This document shows positions 26,079-34,661 of a DNA stretch of 64,000 bases, piece after piece. Origin of the DNA: a virus. The notes below the pieces were generated by a model. It searched no databases and had not been told where the DNA came from. It worked only from the letters and a program-made list of their open reading frames with translations. Made by a program: the position numbers and the translations under genes. How positions within the stretch are numbered: position 1 is the stretch's first letter; each line of letters begins with the position of its first letter. The stretch covers positions 1 through 64,000 of IMG/VR virus record IMGVR_UViG_3300010885_044017, one strand, 5' to 3'.

Positions 26079-26626
26079 AAAAAATCTATTACACCGATGC
26101 AGATGTTCGTGGTTGGGTGCATGAAATTATACGTGACCTGCACGAGGGCTCATGGCGCCCCGATTACATTGTGGGACTCACACGTGGTGGATTGACTCCG
26201 GCATTGATGTTGAGTCATTATTTGGGCGTACCAATGCGGAGTCTGGATGTGAGTTTGCGTGACGGAGATGAGCGTACAAGTAATCTCAGCATGGCCGAAG
26301 ATGCATTCGGTTGGGTGGATGGCGGATATCAAGGCCTGGGCACCAACAGTGCATTTGACTACACCATACATGCTAAACGTATATTAATAGTAGACGACAT
26401 CAATGATTCCGGTGCCACACTGGCTTGGATTCGGGAGGATTGGCAAAGCAGTTGTTTGCCCAATCACGATCGTTGGCTGAACGTCTGGCATCACAATGTA
26501 CGCACTGCTGTGCTGGTGAACAACACTGCGAGTGAGTTTTTGGTGGACTATTCGGGGACGGACATCAACAAACTGGAAGACCCGGTGTGGATTTGTTTTC
26601 CTTGGGAAACTTGGTGGCAACAATAA
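26075..26626 (+). CDS. Phosphoribosyltransferase
   Basis: The 183-residue protein has the type I PRTase PRPP loop I-L-I-V-D-D-I-N-D-S-G-A-T near residue 105 and the P-P loop V-G-L-T-R-G-G-L-T near residue 28. It resembles xanthine/hypoxanthine-type PRTases. ATGA overlap with folE suggests a role in purine or deazapurine salvage feeding the same pathway; true base specificity cannot be read. Confidence 0.85.
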   Translation: MKKIYYTDADVRGWVHEIIRDLHEGSWRPDYIVGLTRGGLTPALMLSHYLGVPMRSLDVSLRDGDERTSNLSMAEDAFGWVDGGYQGLGTNSAFDYTIHAKRILIVDDINDSGATLAWIREDWQSSCLPNHDRWLNVWHHNVRTAVLVNNTASEFLVDYSGTDINKLEDPVWICFPWETWWQQ

Positions 26627-26685
26627 ATACTGTTTCAAGCGGCCTTTCTGGCTTTCATTCCCGCTATACAAATTCTGCAAGTCTA

Positions 26686-26694
26686 TGCTATAAT
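26686..26694 (+). promoter_or_regulatory. Extended -10 promoter of queD
   Basis: TGCTATAAT (TGn plus perfect -10 at 26689-26694) lies just upstream of queD and its ATAGGAGA ribosome site; no good -35 is seen. Confidence 0.5.
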
Positions 26695-26712
26695 CTAACA
26701 TAGGAGAATACA

Positions 26713-27339
26713 ATGGCAAATAAAACTTTCACATCAGCACTGAGCGACTATTTTGATGCTCGAATCAACCATTACCATAGCACCAAGGCAAATAGTGACG
26801 AGACATCTGAATACATTGAACAGTTACGCAATACAGTTCAATCAACCGAGCAAGCACTCAATGACATTGCCGAAACAGGGCAAAGGTCTGGGGCAAAATA
26901 TTACTCAACCAAGCACTACGGACACAACATAGGACTCAGTGCTGTGTTTCGTCAACCCAACGCAGATCACAGTCATTGTCATTTGCTACATGGTTACAGT
27001 CTAGCATTTACATTTACATTTGGTTGCGATGAATTAGATGATAAAAACTGGGCAGTGGACTTTGGCGGACTCAAACCGCTCAAGGCATGGTTAGAAGATA
27101 ACTTTGATCATAAATTGGCGTTGGATCTCGCTGATCCATATCTTGCCAAATTCCAAGAACTGGAAGAGTTGGGATTAGCCGAAATTAGAATATTCAATGG
27201 TGTGGGTGCAGAGAAATTTGCCGAACATGCATTTTATTTTGCCGATCAATTGATTAGAGAAAAAACCAATGGTCGTTGTTACTGTGTAAGAGCGGAATGT
27301 GCTGAACATGGAGCCAACAGTGCCATCTACGAAGGTTAG
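26713..27339 (+). CDS. queD: 6-carboxy-tetrahydropterin synthase-like (QueD) protein
   Basis: The 208-residue protein has an extra N-terminal helical region of about 70 residues followed by a T-fold: Y-G-H-N-I-G-L-S-A, C-H-L-L-H-G-Y-S-L near residue 95 (cf. C...H-G-H), W-A-V-D-F-G-G-L-K, F-D-H-K-L, and the C-terminal E-C-A-E-H. The second zinc His is Tyr (HGY for HGH), which I recall from phage versions. QueD makes CPH4 from dihydroneopterin triphosphate. It sits between folE and queE, with a ribosome site AGGAGA. Confidence 0.86.
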   Translation: MANKTFTSALSDYFDARINHYHSTKANSDETSEYIEQLRNTVQSTEQALNDIAETGQRSGAKYYSTKHYGHNIGLSAVFRQPNADHSHCHLLHGYSLAFTFTFGCDELDDKNWAVDFGGLKPLKAWLEDNFDHKLALDLADPYLAKFQELEELGLAEIRIFNGVGAEKFAEHAFYFADQLIREKTNGRCYCVRAECAEHGANSAIYEG

Positions 27340-27502
27340 GCATCTTTGGAGAATTTGGGCCAAGGCACTGGGTGAAAAAACTGGTGCTACTGATCAAGAA
27401 GCCGACGGCGTCGCCGGTGTTCGCACAGTAATTGTGTTGATATACATAATAACAAATTTTGTTATAATCGCAGGTGTAGTAAGACATTGGAACCAATGTT
27501 GA
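27299..27502 (+). CDS. Small single-pass membrane protein after queD
   Basis: The frame overlaps the queD end; ATG 27299 or 27308 may start it. The conserved-looking part begins V-R-H-L-W-R-I-W-A-K-A-L-G-E-K-T-G-A, followed by a charged loop (D-Q-E-A-D) and a membrane helix (V-I-V-L-I-Y-I-I-T-N-F-V-I-I-A). I recall such proteins near queD in marine T4-like phages. Function unknown. Confidence 0.55.
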   Translation: MLNMEPTVPSTKVRHLWRIWAKALGEKTGATDQEADGVAGVRTVIVLIYIITNFVIIAGVVRHWNQC

Positions 27503-27528
27503 ATCCACAGCACAAGCAATAAAAATCA

Positions 27529-28479
27529 ATGGCATATAATAAACCGTTTAATTTATCTCGGCGTGGGAAAGTCAATTGCTATATCATTGAACAAATACTA
27601 CCGCAACTGTCACAGGATCATGTTTTCATTGATACCAGTGGTATCACTGCAACAGATACAGAACTTGATAAACTAGATTGTAAAAAAATTGCAGTGTGTT
27701 ATTCCAGTATTGATTGGGAGAGCACAGGATGTATTCCTCTTAGAACTGCAGCACATGAAATAATTTGCAATCGATCTAGAGCACAAATACACATTGGTAA
27801 CAGTTATGGGCAGTATTATTTTAGTTATTGGGTGGAGTTTATACGACAAAATCCTGAGTATTTCTTTGATCAACGTTATACTCAAGCACCCAATATAAAA
27901 AAATTATATCTATGTTTAAATAGAAAACTGCATCCGTTTAGAATTGAATTTTTAGAACAACTTGCCAGTGTGAAAGATCATGGAATTGTGAGTCAAAGTA
28001 CTCAAGGATTCATTGATCCGCACTATGATGTAAAGCAGTTTGATCCTCACGAACCAGAAAACATTGGAAAAATAGCCAACGACATTTTTAGCCTAGGCGA
28101 TCCCACAATATGGAATCAAATTTTTATCAATGTGGTCACAGAATCCTGCAAACATTCCAATGTTTTTCTCAGTGAGAAATCATGGAAACCCATTATTGGC
28201 CTACGTCCATTTTTAATATTAGGTGACGATAATTTATACAATCAATTGCATCAATCGGGATTTGATACCTTTGATGATGTATTTGGTACTTGGTGGAGTC
28301 TCCCGCATTGGCGTGACCGGGCACATGCCATTGCGGAGATATTAAAAAACTTTGATAAACGCCCGTCAGATCTAAATATGTTATATCAAAAACTATTGCC
28401 GAGATTGATCAATAATAGAACGAGATTTGAAGAATACATGATAGAAAATCACAATAAAATACAGAATTTGGGAATTTGA
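27529..28479 (+). CDS. Divergent GT10-like protein, copy 2
   Basis: The 316-residue protein shares with the 20027, 52509 and 60691 products the block L-S-E-K-S-W-K-P-I-I, F-L-I-L-G-D-D-N and G-F-D-T-F-D-D, and an upstream Y-L-C-L-N-R-K (cf. the conserved N-R segment). It probably binds a nucleotide sugar. The N-terminal half is not alike between copies, as expected if acceptors differ. It is followed one base later by an SGNH-type gene. Confidence 0.62.
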   Translation: MAYNKPFNLSRRGKVNCYIIEQILPQLSQDHVFIDTSGITATDTELDKLDCKKIAVCYSSIDWESTGCIPLRTAAHEIICNRSRAQIHIGNSYGQYYFSYWVEFIRQNPEYFFDQRYTQAPNIKKLYLCLNRKLHPFRIEFLEQLASVKDHGIVSQSTQGFIDPHYDVKQFDPHEPENIGKIANDIFSLGDPTIWNQIFINVVTESCKHSNVFLSEKSWKPIIGLRPFLILGDDNLYNQLHQSGFDTFDDVFGTWWSLPHWRDRAHAIAEILKNFDKRPSDLNMLYQKLLPRLINNRTRFEEYMIENHNKIQNLGI

Positions 28480-28480
28480 T

Positions 28481-29203
28481 ATGAACACAAGATTAGTAGT
28501 GTCGGGGTGTAGTTTTACTGATTACTGTTGGAGTACTTGGGCCGACTATCTCGGTGCAGAATTTAATGAGTTTCGCAACGTAGGCATCGCTGGTGGAGAC
28601 AATGCCACCATTGCACGATCGGTGGTTGATCAAGCCCGATCCGGTGATACAGTGGTGATCATGTGGTCTGGATTTGATCGTTGGTCCAGGTATCGAGATA
28701 CACCAAAATCAAGTCCGTCCAATAAACATGATCCACACTGGCATCACCTGGGCAGTATACGAGGAGACAAAACATTTTTAGTCAATTTTTATCACTGTGT
28801 GGAACGTTTTCAAACCACAATGGATTACATGTATTTGGTTGACTGTGACAGTTATAGAAAAAAATATACTGTGTATCATTTTTCAGCTTTTCCGTTTTTT
28901 ACAGGCGAAACAGAAAAAGAGGTAGATGCCAAATTGTTGGACATATATAAAAAATATAATATTGCCAACAATCATGTCGAGGGAATTTCCTTGCTGGATT
29001 ATCAAGAACAAAACAATCAATACATGTTGACTCGACATCAATATCACCCAGATGGCACAGATAATCACCCAACACCATTGACTCATTGGGAATATTGTAA
29101 TAAAATAATAGCACCCAAGTTGGGATTGTCTATAAACACCACACTGGATCAAGTGATGCAGGAACAAACTAATTTAGTTTTAAATGGAATTGCAAGAAAA
29201 TGA
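28481..29203 (+). CDS. SGNH hydrolase-like protein, copy 1
   Basis: Blocks of the SGNH/GDSL fold are present: V-S-G-C-S-F-T-D near residue 8 (Ser), G-I-A-G-G-D-N, I-M-W-S-G-F-D-R-W, and near the C-terminus D-N-H-P-T-P-L-T-H-W with Asp/His. SGNH proteins are esterases or acetyl-group transferases. Here the I-x-W-S-x-x-x-R block is shared with four other copies in the window. ATGA overlap with the next gene. Confidence 0.68.
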   Translation: MNTRLVVSGCSFTDYCWSTWADYLGAEFNEFRNVGIAGGDNATIARSVVDQARSGDTVVIMWSGFDRWSRYRDTPKSSPSNKHDPHWHHLGSIRGDKTFLVNFYHCVERFQTTMDYMYLVDCDSYRKKYTVYHFSAFPFFTGETEKEVDAKLLDIYKKYNIANNHVEGISLLDYQEQNNQYMLTRHQYHPDGTDNHPTPLTHWEYCNKIIAPKLGLSINTTLDQVMQEQTNLVLNGIARK

Positions 29204-29481
29204 CTAGCAAGATAACAGAAATATTAGATATACTACAAGAAGAGTGTGCCGAGGTGATACAAAGCATCAGCAAGTGTAGACGTTTTGGTATGGACAATGT
29301 GTACCTCAAAGAATCAGGCACACAACGTGAAAACTTAGTGAAAGAAATTGGCGATGTAGTGGCCATGATTGAGCTGTTAAAACAACACGGTGTGGTAACA
29401 GAATCAGAAATAACCGTAGCAAAACAAAACAAATTTAACAAATTACGAAAGTGGAGTACAATATTCGATGAGCAAGATTAA
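29200..29481 (+). CDS. MazG-like nucleotide pyrophosphohydrolase
   Basis: The 93-residue all-helical protein carries L-Q-E-E-C-A-E-V-I-Q and K-E-I-G-D-V-V-A-M-I, the E-x2-E ... E-x2-D metal site of the MazG/all-alpha NTP pyrophosphatase superfamily. Such phage enzymes hydrolyse (d)NTPs and may tune nucleotide pools, for example removing dGTP analogues. It lies between SGNH and queE genes with short overlaps. Confidence 0.75.
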   Translation: MTSKITEILDILQEECAEVIQSISKCRRFGMDNVYLKESGTQRENLVKEIGDVVAMIELLKQHGVVTESEITVAKQNKFNKLRKWSTIFDEQD

Positions 29482-30319
29482 AATAGCAGAACTGTTTTAT
29501 TCAATCCAGGGAGAAGGAAGATACATGGGAGTACCCAGTGTGTTCCTTCGAACATTTGGGTGTAACTTCACTTGTAGCGGATTTGGCATGCCACGTGGCG
29601 AGTCAAGTACCGAAGCCGATGACTTGGCCGCAATACATGAGTTGTATCCTTACCCACGATATGAGGCATTACCATTGGTGTCAACTGGTTGTGACAGTTA
29701 TGCGTCGTGGCATCCGGACTTTAAACAGCTCAGTCCCATGTTGACTACGGATGCCATTGTGGCTCGTATCATGGAGATCTTACCACATGGTGAGTGGAGA
29801 GACGAACATCTTGTGATCACTGGAGGGGAACCTTTGTTGGGATGGCAACGTGCCTACCCAGATTTACTAGATCATCCCAGTTTGAAGGCTTTGAAAGAAA
29901 TAACCTTTGAAACAAATGGCACTCAAAAACTAACAGAAGAATTTAAAAGTTATTTAGAAGATTGGGTTTATGAAAACTCAAAAGAAGTTACGTTTAGTGT
30001 TAGTGCTAAACTTCCAGCGTCAGGTGAAAAGTGGGAAGAAGCTATTCTTCCAGATGTTGTATGCGAATATGAAAATTATGGAACAGCGTATTTGAAATTT
30101 GTTGTGGCCACACAACAAGATGTTGCTGATGCAGAATGTGCCGTGGGTGCATATCGTAGTGCAGGCTTTACAGGTCCTGTGTACTTGATGCCAGTGGGTG
30201 GTGTGGAAAGTGTGTACTCACTGAATGCACGTAATGTAGCAGGGGCGGCTATGAAGCGTGGTTGGAGATACAGTGACAGACTTCAAGTGCCGCTTTTCAA
30301 GAACGAGTGGGGTACGTAA
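29468..30319 (+). CDS. queE: 7-carboxy-7-deazaguanine synthase (QueE)
   Basis: The 283-residue protein has the QueE N-terminus S-I-Q-G-E-G-R-Y-M-G-V-P-S-V-F, then Cys32-x3-Cys36 and, after a 38-residue insertion, Cys75 in T-G-C-D-S-Y. The canonical CxxxCxxC is thus split; similar long loops are known for some QueE variants. T-G-G-E-P-L-L and F-E-T-N-G-T are the SAM-binding motifs. QueE converts CPH4 to 7-carboxy-7-deazaguanine, which is the end product of the genes visible here because queC is absent. Confidence 0.92.
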   Translation: MSKIKIAELFYSIQGEGRYMGVPSVFLRTFGCNFTCSGFGMPRGESSTEADDLAAIHELYPYPRYEALPLVSTGCDSYASWHPDFKQLSPMLTTDAIVARIMEILPHGEWRDEHLVITGGEPLLGWQRAYPDLLDHPSLKALKEITFETNGTQKLTEEFKSYLEDWVYENSKEVTFSVSAKLPASGEKWEEAILPDVVCEYENYGTAYLKFVVATQQDVADAECAVGAYRSAGFTGPVYLMPVGGVESVYSLNARNVAGAAMKRGWRYSDRLQVPLFKNEWGT

Positions 30320-30597
30320 TGCCCATGCCAGGAATACTAGGACCCGGCAGGAGATCAATGACTGAAGACTGGGTAGCTGAATGGTACCGCGAACACATTG
30401 AATGGCGGTTGCTGTTTTTATGGTGGCCTCAGCGTTGTGACATAAGTGGACGGCTGATGTGGTTGGAAACAGCATACCGCGGTGCTTATAATAATCACAG
30501 TGATTCAACTTCTGCTGTTGCGATTCCGAGACCACCAGTACACGTTGTTAGATATCACAGCACAGTAGAACACTTAATATGGTTATTGAAAGGATAA
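30319..30597 (+). CDS. Small unknown protein downstream of queE
   Basis: ATG at 30319 overlaps the queE stop (TAATG). The 92-residue product has M-P-M-P-G-I-L-G-P-G-R-R and several Trp residues (H-I-E-W-R-L-L-F-L-W-W), and may attach to a membrane or bind a partner. No family is recognised. Confidence 0.62.
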   Translation: MPMPGILGPGRRSMTEDWVAEWYREHIEWRLLFLWWPQRCDISGRLMWLETAYRGAYNNHSDSTSAVAIPRPPVHVVRYHSTVEHLIWLLKG

Positions 30598-30600
30598 TAA

Positions 30601-31074
30601 ATGGGAATATTTGATCGATTTAAAAAAGCAAATCCAGAGACCGCACCCGAGCCGGCATCTCCACCAGCACCCAAGCCCAAGCGACAAAAAGCCGCAACAA
30701 AAAAAACTGCAGATGCTGATGATGCATTGGACACGTGGGCACGATTGGGTGACATGTCGCCCAAAGACACAGCTACACTCAAAGGTGAGCCTTGGGTCAG
30801 TGTGGTCAAAGTGGACTTGGATCCAGACAACATTGGCAACGGTGCATTTGAACTGGATTGGAATGAAAAATTCATTGTCAACTTGGTGCGTCAAGGTTAT
30901 CAAAGCAAGCCGGGCGAAGATGAAAGTGCTATTGTGGATCGTTGGTTTCAGGATGTGTGTCGCAATGTGGTGCAGGAAAACTACGAACAGTGGGAAGCCA
31001 ATCAACCTTATGAAGCTAGACCAAGAGTGCTGGATCGTCGAGATCTAGGCGACGGCAAAACCGAGATCAGTTAA
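30601..31074 (+). CDS. Unknown acidic protein with basic Ala/Pro-rich N-terminus
   Basis: The 157-residue protein has a low-complexity Pro/Ala/Lys N-terminus (residues 9-38) and then a compact domain, with D-T-W-A-R-L-G-D-M-S-P-K-D, W-V-S-V-V-K-V-D-L-D-P and a C-terminal D-R-R-D-L-G-D-G. I recall it only as a hypothetical in T4-like marine phages. The next gene begins right at its stop. Confidence 0.65.
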   Translation: MGIFDRFKKANPETAPEPASPPAPKPKRQKAATKKTADADDALDTWARLGDMSPKDTATLKGEPWVSVVKVDLDPDNIGNGAFELDWNEKFIVNLVRQGYQSKPGEDESAIVDRWFQDVCRNVVQENYEQWEANQPYEARPRVLDRRDLGDGKTEIS

Positions 31075-31773
31075 TTGATTCTTTACGTCAACGGCGACAG
31101 TCATAGTGCTGGAGCGGAAGCAGTGAACGGTTATTGTTTTGCCAATGACGACCCACTATACTGGGCCTTGGCTCGTAGGCCTCATCCTGACAATGAACGG
31201 GCAAGTTACGGTTGTCACATAGCCAATCAGTTGGGTGCCGTGTTGCACTGTGATGCCGAAAGTGCTGCCAGCAACAGTAGAATAATAAGAACCACTGGGC
31301 AATATCTAAAAAATAATCCCAGACCCGATTTAGTCATCATTGGCTGGAGCACATGGGAACGTGAAGAGTGGTTTTATGATGATGTATGGTGGCAAATAAA
31401 TGCTGGCGGGGCGGGTGAAGATTGGCCCCAGCAGATAAAAGAACAGTATCGGAAATGGGTGACAGAATTCCAATGGCAACCCACCATGAATCGTTCGCAT
31501 CAGTACATTTACAATTTTCATCAAGAGTTGGAAAGATTGGGCATAAATCATTTTTTCTTCACTAGTTATGAACCCTGGACCGGTGTTGAGCAGTTTGATT
31601 GGAATGGTCGCTACCTGGAACCTTACAATCCCGACTTCACGTATTACAACTGGTGTAAAAACCATGGGTTTGCTACAGTGGCTCCTGACAGTTACCATTT
31701 TGGTGCAGCAGCACACCAAGCCTGGGCGGAATTCTTATACAAGCAAATGGTGTTGAAATTTTTAACGAGATAA
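31075..31773 (+). CDS. SGNH hydrolase-like protein, copy 2
   Basis: The TTG start directly follows the previous TAA. The 232-residue product has N-G-D-S-H-S-A-G-A (Ser block), S-A-A-S-N-S-R-I, V-I-I-G-W-S-T-W-E-R-E-E-W and, near the end, D-S-Y-H-F-G-A-A-A-H (Asp/His block). The shared W-S-x-x-x-R-x-E block groups it with the other copies. It is followed one base later by copy 3, so the pair may be a tandem duplication that has diverged. Confidence 0.68.
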   Translation: MILYVNGDSHSAGAEAVNGYCFANDDPLYWALARRPHPDNERASYGCHIANQLGAVLHCDAESAASNSRIIRTTGQYLKNNPRPDLVIIGWSTWEREEWFYDDVWWQINAGGAGEDWPQQIKEQYRKWVTEFQWQPTMNRSHQYIYNFHQELERLGINHFFFTSYEPWTGVEQFDWNGRYLEPYNPDFTYYNWCKNHGFATVAPDSYHFGAAAHQAWAEFLYKQMVLKFLTR

Positions 31774-31774
31774 T

Positions 31775-32473
31775 ATGAATCATTGGCTAACACAACAGAT
31801 ACCGTGGAATTCAAATGTAAAAAATGTCACACAGAATTGGTATGGTAGTGACACTGAAACAGCGTTGTCACAAAACGCTGATCGGGAAAAGTGGAGCGGA
31901 GTTGAGATAGCGTATCAATTCAATGCACAGGGATTTAGAACATATGATTTAGAGGAGATGTACAACAAAAAAGTAGACATCGCCCTGGGGTGCAGTTTCA
32001 CTCAAGGAGTGGGCATGCCAGAGGACAGTACATGGCCCTCACTGATCGAAAAGAACCGTCCGTACCCTATGTTAAACTTGGGTTACAGCGGCGGCAGTAC
32101 CGACACAGTGGCAAGAATATTAACCAATGTATGTGGACTATATCAGATACAAACTATTTACATACTTTGGCCAGACATGGCCAGATTTGAACTGTACGGT
32201 AACGAAATACAGAACATTATGCCAATGAATCCAAAAATAGAATATGTATGGAATATGGAAGACTCTGTTGCTGTTCAAAGATTTTACCAAAATCAATCAA
32301 GAGTTGCATTGTTGAGCAAAATTTATAAATTCAAAGTAAAGGAATTCAGTATTGCCGAATTCAACCGCAGATATAGCCAACAGAACCTGTTGTGCGATGT
32401 TGCTCGAGACGGATTGCACTATGGATTCAAATCCAACGAGGAAATAGCAGAAATCTTGTTGACTGCTAAATAG
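31775..32473 (+). CDS. SGNH hydrolase-like protein, copy 3
   Basis: The 232-residue product has an N-terminal part of about 60 residues, then A-L-G-C-S-F-T-Q-G-V-G (Ser block), L-G-Y-S-G-G-S-T-D-T-V, I-L-W-P-D-M-A-R-F-E and R-D-G-L-H-Y-G (Asp/His block). The N-terminal extension places the Ser block later than in copy 2. Likely an esterase or acyltransferase on a sugar. Confidence 0.65.
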   Translation: MNHWLTQQIPWNSNVKNVTQNWYGSDTETALSQNADREKWSGVEIAYQFNAQGFRTYDLEEMYNKKVDIALGCSFTQGVGMPEDSTWPSLIEKNRPYPMLNLGYSGGSTDTVARILTNVCGLYQIQTIYILWPDMARFELYGNEIQNIMPMNPKIEYVWNMEDSVAVQRFYQNQSRVALLSKIYKFKVKEFSIAEFNRRYSQQNLLCDVARDGLHYGFKSNEEIAEILLTAK

Positions 32474-32493
32474 TTATATGCTATTATTACTGT

Positions 32494-33486
32494 ATGACAA
32501 AATATCTAATAGTTGACACTGCAAACACATTCTTTCGTGCAAGACACTCGGCCCATAGACAAACAGATACATGGGATAAATTGGGCTTTGCCATACATGT
32601 TACCTTGGGCAGTGTAAACAAGGCTTTTCGAGATCAACGGGCCGATCATGTGGTGTTCTGCTTGGAAGGTAGAAGTTGGCGTAAGGACTTTTACGAGCCA
32701 TACAAAAAGAATCGTGCGGTGGCCCGTGCGGCCTTGACCGAGGCTGAGGCAGAAGAAGATCGATTATTTTGGGAAAGTTTTGATGAACTTAAAACTTTTT
32801 TAACAGAAAAGACCAATTGCACAGTGCTACAACACGCTGAGTTAGAAGCAGATGATTTAATTGCCGGATGGATACAGACACATCCTGAAGACGAGCATGT
32901 CATAGTCAGCAGTGACACAGACTTTTATCAACTACTAAGTGAAAACGTAAAACAATACAACGGGATAGCAGATGAGCTCCACACTATTACGGGCATTTTT
33001 GACAAAAAAGGTGCCCCAGTCAAAGATAAAAAGACTAAGGAAAACCGATCCATCCCTGATCCAAGTTGGATCTTATTTGAAAAAGCTATGCGAGGCGACC
33101 CCACAGACAACGTATTCAGTGCGTACCCTGGAGTCAGGACGACTGGCAGTAAGAATAAAGTTGGACTTAAAGAAGCCTACGAAGACCGGGATAAAAAAGG
33201 CTTTGCGTGGAATAATTTAATGCTGAGTCGCTGGACTGACCACAACGGTGTAGAACACAGAGTGCTGGACGATTATCAACGCAATGTTACACTGGTGGAT
33301 TTATCTGCACAGCCCGACGATGTCAAAGCAAAAATAACAGAAACCGTTGTTGCCGGATCAGTGCCCAAGGCAGTGAGTCAGATTGGCACACTGTTTTTAA
33401 AGTTTTGTGGAAAATATGATTTAAAGCGTATCAGCGATCAAGCCGCCAGTTACGTGGAATTTTTGTCAAGAAGTTATCCCAAATGA
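32494..33486 (+). CDS. rnh: RNase H / FEN-type 5'-3' nuclease (T4 Rnh-like)
   Basis: The 330-residue protein has the metal-binding acids of the FEN1/T4 RNase H family: L-I-V-D-T-A-N-T near residue 6, E-L-E-A-D-D-L-I-A-G-W near 118, S-S-D-T-D-F-Y-Q-L near 138, and G-D-P-T-D-N-V near 205 in the helix-hairpin region. It removes RNA primers from lagging-strand fragments. Length is close to T4 RNase H (305). ATGA overlap with the next small gene. Confidence 0.88.
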   Translation: MTKYLIVDTANTFFRARHSAHRQTDTWDKLGFAIHVTLGSVNKAFRDQRADHVVFCLEGRSWRKDFYEPYKKNRAVARAALTEAEAEEDRLFWESFDELKTFLTEKTNCTVLQHAELEADDLIAGWIQTHPEDEHVIVSSDTDFYQLLSENVKQYNGIADELHTITGIFDKKGAPVKDKKTKENRSIPDPSWILFEKAMRGDPTDNVFSAYPGVRTTGSKNKVGLKEAYEDRDKKGFAWNNLMLSRWTDHNGVEHRVLDDYQRNVTLVDLSAQPDDVKAKITETVVAGSVPKAVSQIGTLFLKFCGKYDLKRISDQAASYVEFLSRSYPK

Positions 33487-33776
33487 TTAGAAAAGTTTGG
33501 TCGGCAATGATGAAGTGGGGCTGGGATTACAACCGCGGCCGCGGCTACGAGAGCGAAGATATATACAATACAAAAGCGGGCAGAAATCATGCTCACGTTG
33601 AAGTTGAAGGTTTGTCATTTAAGGTTATGCCAGCACAGGGCGGAACTGTTGTGCAGATTCACACTTACAATCGTAAAACAGATCAAGATAACTTGGTCAC
33701 ACATGTTATTCCCGAGGGCGAAGACATCACCACTGCCATTGGACACATTGTCAGCATGGAGTTGTTGAAGTCATGA
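33483..33776 (+). CDS. Small unknown protein
   Basis: A 97-residue product overlapping the RNase H stop by ATGA. Residues 30-90 look beta-rich (V-E-V-E-G-L-S-F-K-V, V-V-Q-I-H-T-Y-N-R-K). No family is recognised. Confidence 0.6.
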   Translation: MIRKVWSAMMKWGWDYNRGRGYESEDIYNTKAGRNHAHVEVEGLSFKVMPAQGGTVVQIHTYNRKTDQDNLVTHVIPEGEDITTAIGHIVSMELLKS

Positions 33777-33819
33777 CTGGGCAAAAAAATAATCACCATG
33801 AGCTGTTTGAAAGAATAAC

Positions 33820-34188
33820 GTGAATACTACCCTTGCACTGGTTCTAGTATTGTTCGTCAAGCATTTTGTTGTGGACTTTTTACTACAGAGGCCTTATCAA
33901 TATCTAAACAAAGGTGTCTATGGGCACCCGGGTGGTGTACTACATGCTGGCCTACATGGCACAGCTACAATGCTATGCCTAGCATTGTTTGGATATGATG
34001 AAATGACTGCTTCTCTTATGGGTTTATTAGATGCAGTGGCACACTATCACATTGACTGGGCCAAGGTCAACATCAATCGGCACTACGGTTGGACTGCTAC
34101 TACCCATGAAGAATTTTGGTGGTTGTTGGGTCTAGACCAATTGTTACACACAGCGACTTACATACTAATAATAGGATCACTAACATGA
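33820..34188 (+). CDS. DUF3307-like membrane protein
   Basis: GTG start at 33820 without a clear ribosome site. The 122-residue protein has F-V-K-H-F-V-V-D-F-L-L-Q, H-P-G-G-V-L-H-A-G-L-H-G and D-A-V-A-H-Y-H-I-D-W, with three or four membrane segments; the His pattern and the K-H-x-x-x-D-F motif resemble the DUF3307 family. Function unknown, possibly an envelope protein. Confidence 0.72.
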   Translation: MNTTLALVLVLFVKHFVVDFLLQRPYQYLNKGVYGHPGGVLHAGLHGTATMLCLALFGYDEMTASLMGLLDAVAHYHIDWAKVNINRHYGWTATTHEEFWWLLGLDQLLHTATYILIIGSLT

Positions 34189-34661
34189 CAGAAACCATAG
34201 CAAAACAAATAGTAAAAAATAAATTTTGGATCGTAGAAGCATCGGGAGAAAAGATTGCCACCATACAGGCCATTGACGAAGGAGGAGTTGCCTATGTTCG
34301 CAATGACCAGCGTGAAGTATTCCCGTCGATCAAACTGTTGAGCAAGAAATACAACATTGAATTTGTTAAACCGGAAAAACCACGTGCTGTAGAAGGTAAA
34401 GCCTACGAAATTTATGGTTATCCCACTCCACACCGTCCTTACAATGTGTTGTTTGATGTACAACGGCAGTTGCCAATTTTCACCAAAACTGCCAAAAGCA
34501 AAAGTTTTTTCTGTGCTGGCTACTACATTGTAAAGTTTGATTCACATTGGGCACGTGGCTATTGTCCCAAGGCCATTACCTTAAATCGCTATGAATATCA
34601 AGGGCCATTTCACACACAGGAAACAGCCAACCAACACCTAAGGACAGCAAATGGATCATAA
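34185..34661 (+). CDS. Conserved-looking phage protein of unknown function
   Basis: Start ATG 34185 (ATGA overlap) rather than the upstream 34116 that lies within the previous gene. The 158-residue protein has F-W-I-V-E-A-S-G-E-K-I-A-T-I-Q-A, K-L-L-S-K-K-Y-N-I-E-F and C-P-K-A-I-T-L-N-R-Y-E-Y-Q-G, a set I recall as a hypothetical core protein of T4-like marine phages. Confidence 0.72.
   Translation: MTETIAKQIVKNKFWIVEASGEKIATIQAIDEGGVAYVRNDQREVFPSIKLLSKKYNIEFVKPEKPRAVEGKAYEIYGYPTPHRPYNVLFDVQRQLPIFTKTAKSKSFFCAGYYIVKFDSHWARGYCPKAITLNRYEYQGPFHTQETANQHLRTANGS

Noticed and set aside
27437-27468. TTGATA and TATAAT looking like a promoter
   Set aside because: Spacing of 20 bp is too long and it lies in the coding part of the small membrane protein; kept out as too weak.
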